Assembly (NCBI RefSeq): GCF_029784155.1
Contig: NC_073692.1
Location: forward strand, 154,782,334-154,846,333
DNA: 64,000 bases
DNA from: Uranotaenia lowii
Lineage: Eukaryota > Arthropoda > Insecta > Diptera > Culicidae
Reading direction: 5' to 3'
The translations under genes were made by a program, and so were the position numbers. The notes below the pieces were generated by a model. It ran no database searches. It saw only the letters and a list, made by a program, of their open reading frames with translations, and was not told where the DNA came from. Of this stretch, positions 1-12,438 are shown piece after piece; within the stretch, counting starts at the first letter, position 1; each line of letters opens with the position of its first letter.

Positions 1-1656
1 ATTTTTGGCATATTATTCCTTAATTGAATTGAATGGGTACAACAACCAAATTCGGAATCAGATTTTTTTCTGTTTCCGTCGATTTGTTACTTTATCAGTT
101 ATCAATGATTAATTTCTCTTAAAACTGATACATTTTAAAGCTTATAAACTCCATATCACCAAAACGCAAGGTTATAGATAAAATTTGACAAAAGATTCGA
201 GTTTAGGATGCCAAAATCTACCAAATCAATCATTCAATAATAAGTACCAAAACGATGTGCTTTAAAGTTATCAATTAAATTAGTTTTTTTTATTCTTAAT
301 ATTTTGTTTTATTTTTCAAACACATTTGCCGCATTTTACAGAGAAACAATTTGAATTTTATAAAATATTTTTCATAAGTTTGTTTTTTTTTTAATCTGAA
401 TTTTTGTGTTCTGAAAACATAATCCTCTGCCTTTGAAATTAAAATTTTAATTAGAAAAACAGAGTTTCCACCTTCCGCCCATTTCTGGACCCAATAATCA
501 AATTGATAGCAACAAAATATGCTGATCTTAAAATTTTAAACTTTAAAACTTTCAATTGAAATTTATAAATAATCATTTTATTTTCATTCTATCAAATTAT
601 GTGTTTCTATCATTATTTCAAATGTATCTTTTCTACAATTGATTTTATTCGAAGAAGCAGCTTTGAAGGTAAATTTTAATGCGCAATGTTAATCAAATTT
701 GTATTTTTCTTGTGCTGTTAATATTTACAACAAAACTTGGAATTAATTATTTTTATTTTTATTTTATCAGTTTCTTGTTGGTCATTTCCCAATCTGTAAT
801 TTTTCAGTAATTTTGAACATGTTGTATTATAAATATATAAAATTATTATTAAGTTTTTTAGCCTTTTATTTTATTACCTGGAAACTGGATTTCTCTTTGG
901 CTTTGATCACTGGCAGACTTGGATAAAATTTAATATTTTCTTCTTTTCATCAAATACAATTAAATTTTCAGCAATTGAATAATTTTTTCTAAGTTGAAAA
1001 TGTTTTTTTCCTAATCAAAAATTAAAATTTCTAATCGTGATTTTTTTTCCAAATTCAAGATACTACAGTGGATTTTTTAAATCAATCCTTCCATTGAAAA
1101 TGAGGAAATAAAATGTTAAATGAGACGAATAATAAATAACAATAATTATAATTTTCCTTACAATTTTTAATTATGATTAATTTTTAACGTGATCTGACAT
1201 TTATTTTAGAATTCTGGGTTTTCCAAAAACATCTGGTGTTGTATCTTATGTTTTCTATACCTGTGCTTTATTTGAAATTTTAATTGGCATTCTATTTCTG
1301 GTGTTTTGGAAATATTGATTTAAATTTGACATCTAGACTGCTTAGAATTTATTTCCAAGCAAATGTCTAGTCTAGATTCCGAGCTTCAGAATAAGGTACA
1401 TCATTTTCAATGATTTATCAATCACTTACCGGAAATAGCATTGATTTGAAATATTCATTCTGATTCGTTTTGAAAATTTTGATTAATTTTATCAGTAAAA
1501 TTTACTATTTTTTGGGTTTGTGTGATAATTATAAGTAAGAAAATGGTTCAGAAATCAATTTTCTTATTTCTTGTGTATTTTTGGTATTGTCATTATTTTT
1601 GGTTGAATCTGAATTTCGAAACCTTCCCCCATGGACGGGTCCTTCGCACGGGCCTG
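1..1656 (+). mobile_element. AT-rich hAT-like non-autonomous element, right part
   Basis: The right terminus (about 1627-1656) has a C-run followed by CATGGACGGG and ends GCACGGGCCTG, almost identical to the right end of the element at 39486-41384. The interior at about 80-200 also matches the interior of that copy near 40650-40800. The left end lies outside the window, so no target duplication can be tested. No coding frame longer than about 60 codons is present. The hAT assignment rests on the second copy, which has a perfect 8-bp duplication. Between the shared landmarks this copy is about twice as long as the second one, so one of them carries an indel. Confidence 0.6.
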
Positions 1657-3299
1657 ATGACCACCTTAAGGAAAACGCTTATTTAACCATAGAAAATAGC
1701 TATAATATAGAGGTTACATGGAGGTTTCGTGTTCAGACACTTGAAAAGCCTATTTCCTAACGGACTGAAACTTGAAAAACTAGATGAAAACGTTAAAAAA
1801 TGCATTTTAAAAAATTTTGCCAAAAGCTGAAAACCAGCCACTGTAGGGGCATAATGAGAACCCCCTCTGGGGCTGTATAAGCACCATTAATCATAGGATG
1901 AGCGGTTTCTGCCGGGGAATCTAGCAGCGAATTTGACTTAATGAAGTTAGGTGAGTCGTAGATTCATCAAATAAAGCAGTAACAAAATAATCTAGGTCTG
2001 TTTGTAAAATACAAAGAATTCACACACGCTCATATATTATGTTTCTGGTGTTTTGTTTGACGAATGATGCTACTGGCCATATAGAGTAACAATAAAAAAA
2101 TCTATCATGAATTGTAAATGAAAAAAAAATCACCTTGAACAGAAATCGATTTCTAGTCTTTTAATTTCCTCTCCAACACCTTACCAATAGGCTAAATCGT
2201 CGGATGTAAACTAGTCAAGTTGTGGCTCTATAAATAAATTCTAATTCACTGCTAGATTCTTCGGCAGAAAATGCTCATCGTGCCTCGATCAATGGTGCTC
2301 TATATGCCTCGAGTCAACAAATTTAAGTAAAAACGTGTTTTAAAATTGATAAAAGTAAAAAATCAAAAATTTTATGATGGTAAAAATTGAGAAAGAATGT
2401 GTACATCATGTTGCAGTGCGTATATTATAGAACAAGGTTATTTTAAGATCATAAGAGCTTATTTCGTGATGCTCAAAAATTATAATATTTTCGTTACTTG
2501 AGAACCTAGCTGATTTTTTTAACTATCTCTGTAAAGATGATAAGGAGATTCCTGTTTTTGTGAAAAATTAACGCTATAGGAAGTACGAAACAAATCCTCA
2601 TGAAAATTTGTTTAAGAAAATACGTATTTTTGTAGAATAGAGTAGTGCTTATTATGCCCTGGGGGCTCGTCATGCTCTTATCTCCCTTAGCTCTCAATCA
2701 ATTGTCGGATCAGGTTCAAAAATATTAAAATTTAATTGTTAGAAAAATGATGATTATTGTTATTTACTATTCATCTTCAATTGAAGGATTGATTAAAGAA
2801 CTCCGCTATATTATCGGGAATTTTAAAAATAAAATGGATCACGATTTGGAACTTTGGAGAATTTATTCAATAATTAATAATTGAATTTTATTTGATAAAA
2901 TGGAGAAAATATTCAATTTTATTTCAAAACTGCTTGTTTTGAATGTTAAAGATCAACCCCTTTTCTATACTAAAATTAACCCAGGTATTAAAATAAAAGA
3001 CTAAACAAGTTCTGAAGTTCAAAATAATTAGTTTTAAAACATGTTCAATTATACTGACAAATAACAGATTGGGGAATTATTAATAAGAAAATTGATAAAA
3101 TAGAAATAAACTTAATGAATAACTAATTTTGTTGTAAATACTGAAAGCACAAAGATCATAAGAAAAAAAGTTAACATCACGCATTAAAATTTTGCTTTTG
3201 AGGGGCTACTTCAAATCATTTTTCCAACTTTCTAAAGATAAATTAAAAATCATGATCGATTGATAAACATGACTTAATATCATGAGAATTGAAAAAAAA
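1657..3299. other. AT-rich stretch without recognised gene
   Basis: Very AT-rich sequence with only short, low-complexity frames. I see no splice-flanked exon, RNA gene or clear repeat end. A slightly less AT-rich part (about 1840-1960) has no recognisable coding content. Confidence 0.5.
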
Positions 3300-4917
3300 A
3301 CCGTTTACAAATTTTCGAGCTCTGAAACGTCGATACGACGTCCGCCGGTTGGAGAATCCAGAGGAGAAAAGGGCATACGTTGAACAGCTTGAATCTTGAG
3401 CCTCGGAACTGCCGACAGACGGAACAGTCGAAGAACAGTGGTGTGGAATCAAGAATGCCTTTACAACGGCGAGCCATGGTACTGTAAAGTCTGTGGAAGA
3501 AGAAGTGAATGGATGTCGGATGATTCCTGCTGAGATGCTCAAAGCCGACCCTGCCTTGTCAGCACAAATGCACCGTCTTTTCGCTGACATTTGTAATACT
3601 GCAACATTCCTGGCCGACTGGATGAAAGATGTCCTTGTAAAGGTCCCGAAGAAAGGAGACATGACCGATTGCGGTAACTGGCGTGACATAACTTTGATCT
3701 GTACAACTCTCAAAGTACTCTGCAAAGTGATCCTGAACAGGACCCAGGACAAAATCGACGCTACACATCACAACACTAAGAATAATACTGAAACAAATCA
3801 ACGAATTCCAGGACTCTCTTCCGATGGTATTTGTTAATTTCGAAAAACCATTCGACCGACTGAACCACGAAAACATTTCTGGGTGACTCTAAGGCGACGA
3901 GGAGTCCCAGAGAAACTAGTCCATCTCATCGAAGCACAGTACGAAACATTTCCGTGCAAGGTCTTGCACGACGGTGTCTTGTCCGCTCCAATCTCGGTAA
4001 CTGCTGGAGTGAGACAGGCATGCATCTTATCACCGCTACTTTTTCTCATCGTAATGGATGAGATTCTGACTGGATCGATCGACTGTGCACCGAACCGAGG
4101 ATTGCATTGGAATCCTTCAACAATGGAGCAACTGAACGACCTTGACCTGGCTGAAAAATTGTTTTGCTCGCCCAAACACAACCGGATATGCAGAGCAAAC
4201 TCAACGATCTCACCGAAATTTCCAAGGCAGTAGGTCTCAAAGTCAATGTCGGATAGACAAAATCGATGGAGATCAACACAGGAAATCCTTTCAGTGGAGT
4301 GCTTCCAGTACCTTGGTAGCCAGACTACGCCTCATAGTGGTACCAAGAAAGATATCGAAACCCGGATCAGAAAAGCCCGATTTGCGTTTGCGAGTCTCCG
4401 AAACATCTGGCACTCACGCCAGATCTCTCTACGAATTAAAATCCGAATCTTCAACTAAACGTCAAATCCGTATCGTTGTACGGATGCAACACTTGACGCA
4501 CATATGCGGTGACGAAGCAAAAATTGCAAATTTTTGTGAATCGCTGCCTGCGGAACATCATCCGCGCTTATTGGCCTGGCAACTGGATCTCAAACGTGGA
4601 ACTACATCGCCGGTGTCATCAAAAGGCGTTAGAAATCGAGGTTTGGGAACGTAAGTGGAGATGGATTGGGCACACGCTGCGAAGAGATGAAAACGAGATT
4701 TGCTGAGAGGCGCTTAACTGGATCCAAATGGGCATCGAAGAAGAGGCAGGCTCAGAAGCTCGTGGCGGCGTAGTCTAGCCGCTAAAATCCGCACAGTTGA
4801 CGAGAACCTTGGCTGGAAGCAAGTGAAGACGCTGGCTCCGGATCGCCAGCAGTGGAGATCTTTTATCCCAGCCCTATGCGGCGATCAATCGGCACCGGAC
4901 CCTTAGGTAGGTAGGTA
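3300..4917 (+). mobile_element. Degenerate RTE/CR1-like LINE (linker, RT, C-terminal)
   Basis: This is a dead non-LTR retrotransposon. Translation in shifting frames gives a charged linker (from about 3325), then reverse-transcriptase blocks: PKKGDMTDCGNWRDI near 3648, a palm region near 3840-4080 (VTAGVRQACILSPLLF), and C-terminal blocks KKDIETRIRKARFAF near 4345 and RKWRWIGHTLRRDENE near 4650. The catalytic YADD block is destroyed and several frameshifts and stops separate the pieces. The endonuclease is missing on the left, so the copy is 5' truncated. The 3' end is a short tandem tail of TAGG/GTAG units at about 4905-4917, a microsatellite-like tail typical of this kind of LINE. RTE versus CR1/L2-like is uncertain. 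Confidence 0.75.
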
Positions 4918-5126
4918 TGAGCAGAGTGTGTGCAGTTTAGCGCTCACAAGAGTGTGGGTTCCACAAACTTTGCTCTTGCACTTATGAGCGACACCTCAGG
5001 AGTCGTCTGAAACCTGAAAATAGCTGCCGAACAACTGAAAATCATATTTGAGTTACAAGATTTCTATAATGAAAAATTTTTGGAAATTTTGTAATTTTGT
5101 AAAATTGGTTAAATAAGAAGAGACAA

Positions 5127-6098
5127 TGACAAAATGTACTTTACCGATGGGTCTCTAATTGAGGAATCAACGGGATTTGGAGTTTTCAATGAAACAACTA
5201 GCGCCTCTTATAACCTCCAGTCACCATGCTCTGTATATATAGCAGAGTTAGCTGCTATTCACTGGGCCTTGGACAGTATCGCCTCACGGTCTGTTGGGCA
5301 CTACTACATTGTAACGGATAGCCTAAGCTCAGTTGACGCAATACGACCGGGAAAGCACTCGCCGTTCTTTCTAGAGAAAATACGGGATATTTTGAGTGCT
5401 TTAACAAGACGTCGCTTTTCCATCACCTTTGTTTGGGTTCCCTCGCATTGCTCGATAGTGGGCAATGAGAAGGCAGACTCTCTGGCAAAGGTGGGGGCGA
5501 CGGAAGGCGACACGTATCCACGTGAAATCGTCTTCAACGAATTCTACTTCTTGGTACGAGGAAACTCTCTTGTCAACTGGGTCGGTGGCTTCACTCGATT
5601 ATCCCAAAGGTAAGCCTTAAACCCTGGTTTAATAGGTTGGACCTGAGTCGGGATTTTATTCGTATATTTTCCCGTCTCATGTTCAATCATTGTTCCTTAG
5701 ACGCGGTACTCTATCGTTTTGACATTGCTGGCAGCAATTTGTGTAGTTGCGGCCAAGGTTACCATGACATCGAGCATATTGTTTGGTCGTGTGAGGTCCA
5801 TCTTGTCGCCAGAACGAATTTAATAGACTCCCATAGGGCCCGAGGAAAACCACCTAATGTTCCAGTTAGAGATGTACTAGCTGTGCTAGATTTTTACTAC
5901 ATGTTCGAAATCTACCTTTTTCTAAAAGCTATCGATCTTCGTCTAAAATTTCTTTTTTATTTTCATACTTCCCTTTCTATCTTCCTTTCTCCTCTCACAA
6001 AGTGTTAAGCTTAGAAAACAATTGTAAACAACAAAATCGATTTTGGCTCCTTAAAGCCTAAAGGTATGAGCCGTTTCAAATAAAGAATTGTAAAAAAA
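5127..6098 (+). mobile_element. 5'-truncated LINE (RNase H and Cys-rich tail) with poly(A) and TSD
   Basis: A 5'-truncated I/Jockey-type non-LTR copy. The frame at 5134-5613 is an RNase H domain: FTDGS at the start, AELAAIHWAL, IVTDSLSS, and VPSHCSIVGNEKADSLAK near the end. The next frame (5637-6008) holds the C-terminal Cys/His cluster (CSCGQGYHDIEHIVWSC). A frameshift or stop near 5614 separates them. The 3' end has AATAAA at 6079-6084 and an A-run at 6092-6100. The same 12 bp, AAGAAGAGACAA, flank the insert at 5115-5126 and 6099-6110: a target-site duplication showing a single insertion event. Confidence 0.85.
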
Positions 6099-6110
6099 AA
6101 GAAGAGACAA

Positions 6111-7469
6111 ACATCGATTTTATTCAGGACTATCAAATTAACAGTCCTTGAACTTTAAAGGTAAAAAAATCTGGGTCCCATGAGAGTTCAAAGAAAACTT
6201 TGAGTTTCTGAAATATGGAAATTTGAAATAAGAGTCCTGTTACTTTCTGTTATCGTTGAGCTTGCATATATCGATATAGTTTTAGCCGCTTTTAGCTTTC
6301 AACAAACATAGGTGTCCTAATTTTATGTTTGTCCATAAAAACGTCTCACTCAACGCTTCCCCACAAACAAGCCATCCGTGAAGGTTTTGTTTAAGTTTAC
6401 TCTTGTCGTCTCGCCAAAGACCACATACAACAGTCATCCACTTCCAAATTTAGCCAAAATAGGGTAGGTAGGTATATTACGTCAGTCAATCCCTCGCAAG
6501 GAACCCAACCAAAAACCAAACTGCTCCGTTTGCCATGATAGCACGCACCAAATCCCGAACCCTCCCCCTGATGGTAAAAAGGTTTCAGCTGTGTATATAG
6601 GCCAGGGTAGTAAAAATATCTAGGTCAATGTAGCAATTTTCCGGCCCATTCCTCGCTACACTCGAACCGTGCGTCTCAAGTGTGTTCAAAACTCCCCTCC
6701 CTCGTGGAGAAGTGAATCCTGATGAAATTTTGGGTGCGTTCACGTTTCGCCTGTGTTATCACAGAGCATCCGGTTTCGGTGCTGCCTCAGCTTACGTTTC
6801 TTCAGAAGGATGACAGTGCGTGGATTTGGTTTCACTGAAGTGTTGATCTGTCTATTTGACGAAATTTCAACACGGTGACATGTATTTATTCGATGCTAAA
6901 AACAGTGTGAAAATAGCATAGAAAGGCTTTTACAAAAAATTGTGCAACACTTGAAACATACCATTTACATAATCCCTGAAGCAATTATTACTCCATTAAA
7001 TCCGATTTGTTTTATTTCACCGGACACCAGACATGGGCTGGAAATAAAAAAAAACTTGTTCTGAAGGCGTCGACCTGGAGAATTGCTTCCAAGAAAGCGT
7101 TATGCTAATATTATCGTTTCTGATGGATTCTATCAAGATGTGGCTACACAATCATTAACACGAAACAGCACCATTTTTTTGGGCAACAGTCCGATGAAAA
7201 CCGGTAGGAAGTTTGAGGTACCCTAGCCGAGCACTGTTTCCAAGTTGGAAAATTATACGATTTCTTTAGCTTTTTTTTAACAATTAATGACGATTCTTTC
7301 CGGCCATTTTCATTTGTTCTATCATAAACTTCATAATCCACTTTTTTCATCTAACTTTTTTGAACATACATCGAATGTTCTACAATTTTAATTTTCCTAA
7401 TCGTAAAGAAAAAAGCTCTGCGTTTTTGACGATTAATGATTGGATTCACCGGTATCACACATAGCTTGT
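6111..7469. other. Non-coding stretch with a GC-richer core
   Basis: No confident gene. Positions about 6420-6860 are clearly less AT-rich than the flanks and lack a long frame. They contain a TATATA-like motif near 6593 and look like a promoter or 5' non-coding exon, possibly of the kelch-like gene, but nothing proves it. The rest is AT-rich with no recognised feature. Confidence 0.3.
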
Positions 7470-8642
7470 TCCTAGCAAACATTTTTGTGAGTATAATTTT
7501 CAACAACTCATAAAAGCACCATTAACCTACCAAACTGGAGGCAATATACAAACATATTTTAAAGTTCTGGCTAAAGCGATAAGAACTATATAAATTGGAC
7601 GATATTCGACACCTTATTCGTACATACTGGAAGAATGCAAGGGAGTGAAATTTTTTGCTTTCAACGTATGCAATCCCTTGCCAGCGAAAATGTTTAGTTT
7701 TGCCATTGGACAATTTTAGTGTGACATTTTATAAGCGTAAAACTAGCAGTTTACTCGAAACAAGAAATTCGCATTTCTTAACATCTAATCAAATCCTATT
7801 CAATAAATCGACCACTCAAGATATGTCCATTAAGAAGTGTTTTCGAAAAAAATACAACACGTTGTTTCGTGATACAACATTTGAATGCATGGATGGAAAT
7901 TGATGAAATTACTACCTAGTAATGTAATGTGTACGTGCACAAAATTTGAAGACAATTTTTCAAGTGGTTTTTAAGAAAGCATCCAATACTAAGGTTTATT
8001 GACAAAATTGTTTGGGCAGGATAGAGAAAAATCCAGAAAAGTCTTAGTAGGTGATCCAATAACAGCTGGAAATCAACCAAAGTTTACATAGTAAATCGTT
8101 TAAGAAGTCTTAGAGGGCCCGATAGTGAGCTAAAATTTGAATAAAAGTGAAAATTATCGATTCCATGAAGTGAGAGGAATGTGGAAAGTTTATTCAGGCT
8201 CAATCCGAAAATATGAATAGAGAAAGTGATAAAAAAGTCAAATTTTTCTGACTATTCGTCTAGCTGACTTAAGCCTGACTTCAATTCTACTAGGTAGAAA
8301 AGCTTCCTACCTGTACAATAAACAAAACACAGTGGTCAAATTGTGCGAAAAATATTTGGACTGCTTGTAGGGGAATATTCTCAAATTTTTTGTAATGGAC
8401 AGCAAAACGAACTCTTTATCGGTCACCTGGCATGATTTCAACCAGAAACTTTTCGTTGAAAAGTCTCGCCTGTGAAAAATTGAATGCCTAGTACTTGAGG
8501 AGGCCAACTATCTGTGGAAACTGCAAATTACTCATAACACATTACTTCATAACGATTGATACGATGAATGGCTAAAATACAAAGGAACTGTGTCCTTTAC
8601 AAAGCTCTTCAATAGGTCCATCAAAGTTTATCCTTTGTTTAA

Positions 8643-9379
8643 GGGGGGGGTAGGGTCTAACGGGTATAAAAAAAACACCATTTTCACGATTTTTTTCTAG
8701 AGCTATCGTTCAAACAAATGTATTCAAATTTTTTGCATTATACAAAGCATTGTTAAAAGAACATTTAGGATTTTTTTCGTAGAAAAATATTGAAAAATGA
8801 GCCGGTGACGGAGCACTTTCGAGGATGCCGTTTAGAAAACAGGATTTGCGGTGGACACTGTATCTCAGCACAGAATCATCTGAGGTAAAAAAATCAGAGC
8901 AAAATATTTTTAATAGATGTTTTTCTGGACCCCAACGTTTTTATTTAACTTAAAAAAAATTTTATGAAATTTTTGTGGCTGTTTGAAGTGAAAACTACGA
9001 TTTTTCACGAAAAAATCCGCCATTTTCACCTGTAAAATCTCCCCAAAGTAAAAAAAAAAACAAAAAAGAAAAACGTTGGGGTCTGGTATTTTATATGTAG
9101 AAAATATGTTCCAAATTTGAAAAGAATCGGATAAGTAGTTTTCAAATGACGATGTCCACGGACTTTAAAAAAGTGCTTTCGAGAAAAACGCGTTTGAAGT
9201 TTCTGCTCTTGCTTTCTTGCAGTATTAGATAGGAGGAGATAAAGGCCTATAATTTCTACAGTTTTGCTCCAATTGACTTGAAAATTTGACACAACATTCT
9301 TGAAATGTTTTACAATAAGAAAATAAAAAAATAAAAAAATCGATTTTTTGAAAGTGTTAGACCCTACCCCCCCCCCCCC
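8643..9379. mobile_element. TTAA-flanked MITE, 737 bp
   Basis: The ends are inverted repeats: a G-run then TAGGGTCTAAC on the left, and GTTAGACCCTA then a C-run on the right. TTAA flanks both sides (8639-8642 and 9380-9383). TTAA targets are used by piggyBac and Kolobok transposases, so this is probably a non-autonomous derivative of one of them. There is no coding capacity inside. Confidence 0.75.
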
Positions 9380-9383
9380 TTAA

Positions 9384-10199
9384 GCAGAATCTGAAATCGT
9401 GCTATTACACAAAAACGGTGGTGGAGTGATAAAAAGTCAAATATGTTGTTTTTGTGCCGAAGGAGGACTAAAAATTTTAAGTTATTTTAAAAGTCAAGCT
9501 TCAAGAAACAGCAAACGTGAACAAAAATATCCTTGACTTGAAAAAAGGTGTTACATAGTATGCATTTGAGATGGCGCACGTGTTGCCCAAGAATTAAAGT
9601 CGAAAATATTCTTCATTGGACGCTATCTAAAAAATTACTTGGTAGAACATCACAAAAATTTGCATATGTGAATATTGCATTACTAAGTAGCTTCACTGAA
9701 AACTTAACTAATTTACATCCATACATTCAAAAGTTGTTCAAAAAAGAAAGTATTGCATTTCTTTCGGATATACTCCTTATATTCACTTATTGTTCGTTAG
9801 TTATCAAGAACTTCAACTTTTTTTACTAAATATCAGATATTTTCGTGCTTCACCCAGCAACTTTTGCAAGTTTTGCCCAATTCTTCATCTGTTTATGGCT
9901 TGGTTTTTCAATTTCTCCCTTTGGTTCTACACGAAAAATCTAATTAGGCCGTTGTGTCACACACGGTCAACTCATTTACGCCTATTGGCCCAACACGAAT
10001 AGAAAAATTAAGATCATTTTGAATAGGTGTAACTTCACTTTCCATCGGAAATGCATCAACAGGAAATTTTGCCCAATTTAATTGTATCAATAATAAGAAA
10101 GTTTTCAGTGGGTTTGAGATGATATCGCGTTTATAAAGTGAAGTGCAACCACGTACATCCAGAATGACCGTCAACTCGATTTGTTTACATTTGGCAGTT
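9384..10199. other. AT-rich spacer inside the split family X repeat
   Basis: Short frames only, none with recognisable domains. It may be a further insertion into family X or an unshared part of it. Confidence 0.3.
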
Positions 10200-10740
10200 T
10201 CGCCCTCATGAAATGTTACGCTCAAATTCTTTCAAATATACCACCTTATCTTAAGCAAACGAATTGCACTGCTGATCTCAGAGAGAAAATCAAAGCTGGT
10301 TGCTCACTTGAAACCCGCATGGGAGAACAAATTGAGCGAAATCATCTTCAGGATCTACAAAAATTGCGGGCTTTTTATCATATCCGATTTAAACCGACTT
10401 CAAGCCACAATTTTTACGATCTCTTACTTATTTGTTAGGTAATGCGATTCGCAGTAACGTTGTTAACGAATTGAGCTAATGCGATGCTAAAAGAAAGTAG
10501 CCGCGAAGATCATTAAACGGGACACCGGGAGTTTGGTTTTGGGATAACATACCTACCCTTGAGATTGACGTCGATCAATCGAGATGCATTTGCAAGTAAG
10601 AGCTGTAAAAGTTGATTTAGCAGTTAAGCTAGAACAAATGATGTGAAACTTCCAAAGCAACTTAGAGTTACTCAATTCCTGCAGGATTAAGGAATTAAAA
10701 AATCGTTTTCTTCCGATGGTATTTGAACAGAAAACACCCG

Positions 10741-11720
10741 TTACGTTACGTTATGTTATGTTATGTTATGTTATGTTATGTTATGTTATGTTATGTTATG
10801 TTATGTTATGTTATGTTATGTTATGTTATGTTATGTTATGTTATGTTATGTTATGTTATGTTATGTTATGTTATGTTATGTTATGTTATGTTATGTTATG
10901 TTATGTTATGTTATGTTATGTTATGTTATGTTATGTTATGTTATGTTATGTTATGTTATGTTATGTTATGTTATGTTATGTTATGTTATGTTATGTTATG
11001 TTATGTTATGTTATGTTATGTTATGTTATGTTATGTTATGTTATGTTATGTTATGTTATGTTATGTTATGTTATGTTATGTTATGTTATGTTATGTTATG
11101 TTATGTTATGTTATGTTATGTTATGTTATGTTATGTTATGTTATGTTATGTTATGTTATGTTATGTTATGTTATGTTATGTTATGTTCTGTTATGTTATG
11201 TTATGTTATGTTATGTTATGTTATGTTATGTTATGTTATGTTATGTTATGTTATGTTATGTTATGTTATGTTATGTTATGTTATGTTATGTTATGTTATG
11301 TTATGTTATGTTATGTTATGTTATGTTATGTTATGTTATGTTATGTTATGTTATGTTATGTTATGTTATGTTATGTTATGTTATGTTATGTTATGTTATG
11401 TTATGTTATGTTATGTTATGTTATGTTATGTTATGTTATGTTATGTTATGTTATGTTATGTTATGTTATGTTATGTTATGTTATGTTATGTTATGTTATG
11501 TTATGTTATGTTATGTTATGTTATGTTATGTTATGTTATGTTATGTTATGTTATGTTATGTTATGTTATGTTATGTTATGTTATGTTATGTTATGTTATG
11601 TTATGTTATGTTATGTTATGTTATGTTATGTTATGTTATGTTATGTTATGTTATGTTATGTTATGTTATGTTATGTTATGTTATGTTATGTTATGTTATG
11701 TTATGTTATCTTATGTTATG
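10741..11720. repeat. Pentanucleotide microsatellite (TTATG)n, 196 units
   Basis: A 980-bp uninterrupted array of 5-bp units. Only four units deviate: the first two are TTACG, one at 11186-11190 is TTCTG, and one at 11706-11710 is TTATC. Because 5 is not a multiple of 3 and no phase gives a stop, all three + frames are open and read the same five-residue repeat (MLCYV). These are not genes. Confidence 0.98.
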
Positions 11721-11753
11721 GGATGCGTGTGTACATTTGTTTGGAATGCAAAA

Positions 11754-12438
11754 CACAGGGTCACACAATTGAACTGCTACATAACATTGAGAGTGATTAT
11801 TACGAAGCATACAAAACCGAATTCAATGACTCCTGGTCACTTTGTTAAAGATTGGTTCAGCTGTATATATTTATTATTTTGCATATTTGTCAATTTTGTA
11901 TTCCTTTGTTTTAGGAAAAGTAGGCCTCGAACCTTAAGGTGCTTTGATTGCATAGTTCCAGGCTGTGAAACGGCAGTAAGACATATTTTGTGAGCTATCC
12001 ATCCGTAATAGTCGTACTACCTGATGAAAATCAACCGAACAACCTGAGAGGTGAAGATCAACCAATTTATGTATCGGGAATAGTTCCACGGCATGTCCTC
12101 GAACTGTGGACACGTGCCCATTTCCATTTCAGGAAGAAAATCCTATTTTTGAGTGCAAAAAGCTTTTTTAGGGATAATTTAGAAGTTCTCAAGCATCATC
12201 TAGCTGAATCCTGAGATAAAATATCACAAAAACCACTTCTGCGGGCTTTTTAGAACAACACCTAGAGCTACTGCAGCGTGTGGTTGAGCTCAAGGACAAA
12301 ACAATCGAATTGCACCAATGGATATTGAAAATATCATTAGTTTTAAAGTAAATCTTATTAAACTTGAAAGGAAATGTTCTTGTTTTGAACATATTATCTG
12401 TTAGTTCCAATGAAGCACTTCAATTGCCGGACCCTGTA
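11754..12438 (+). mobile_element. Internally deleted mariner-like element
   Basis: The ends match those of the full-length copy at 27490-28796 in opposite orientation: ACAGGGTC near 11755 followed by ACAATTGAACTGCTAC, and CAATTGCCGGACCCTGTA at the right end, closing on TA at 12437-12438. About half of the 1.3-kb body is deleted. Remnants of the transposase region include a block reading ATGTCCTCGAACTGTGG that matches the other copy. The left edge lies 34 bp from the pentamer array. Confidence 0.7.

Larger units (their letters stand above)
7470..10480 (+). repeat. Interrupted copy of an unnamed dispersed repeat (family X)
   Basis: Two separated blocks (about 7470-7715 and 10200-10480) match consecutive parts of the repeat at about 23850-24340. 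Shared landmarks are AACATTTTTGT, GGCAATATACA and CCAGCGA in the left block, and CACTTGAAACCCGCA and GCGATTCGCA in the right block. They are separated here by about 2.4 kb that includes a TTAA MITE. I find no terminal repeat or transposase. Frames inside, such as 7655-7903 and 9548-9829, look like chance frames. Confidence 0.45.

Noticed and set aside
10716..11993. Three overlapping frames of 349-425 codons with an MLCYV repeat
   Set aside because: They are the pentamer microsatellite read in three phases; the array has no stop in any + phase and no gene-like flanks.
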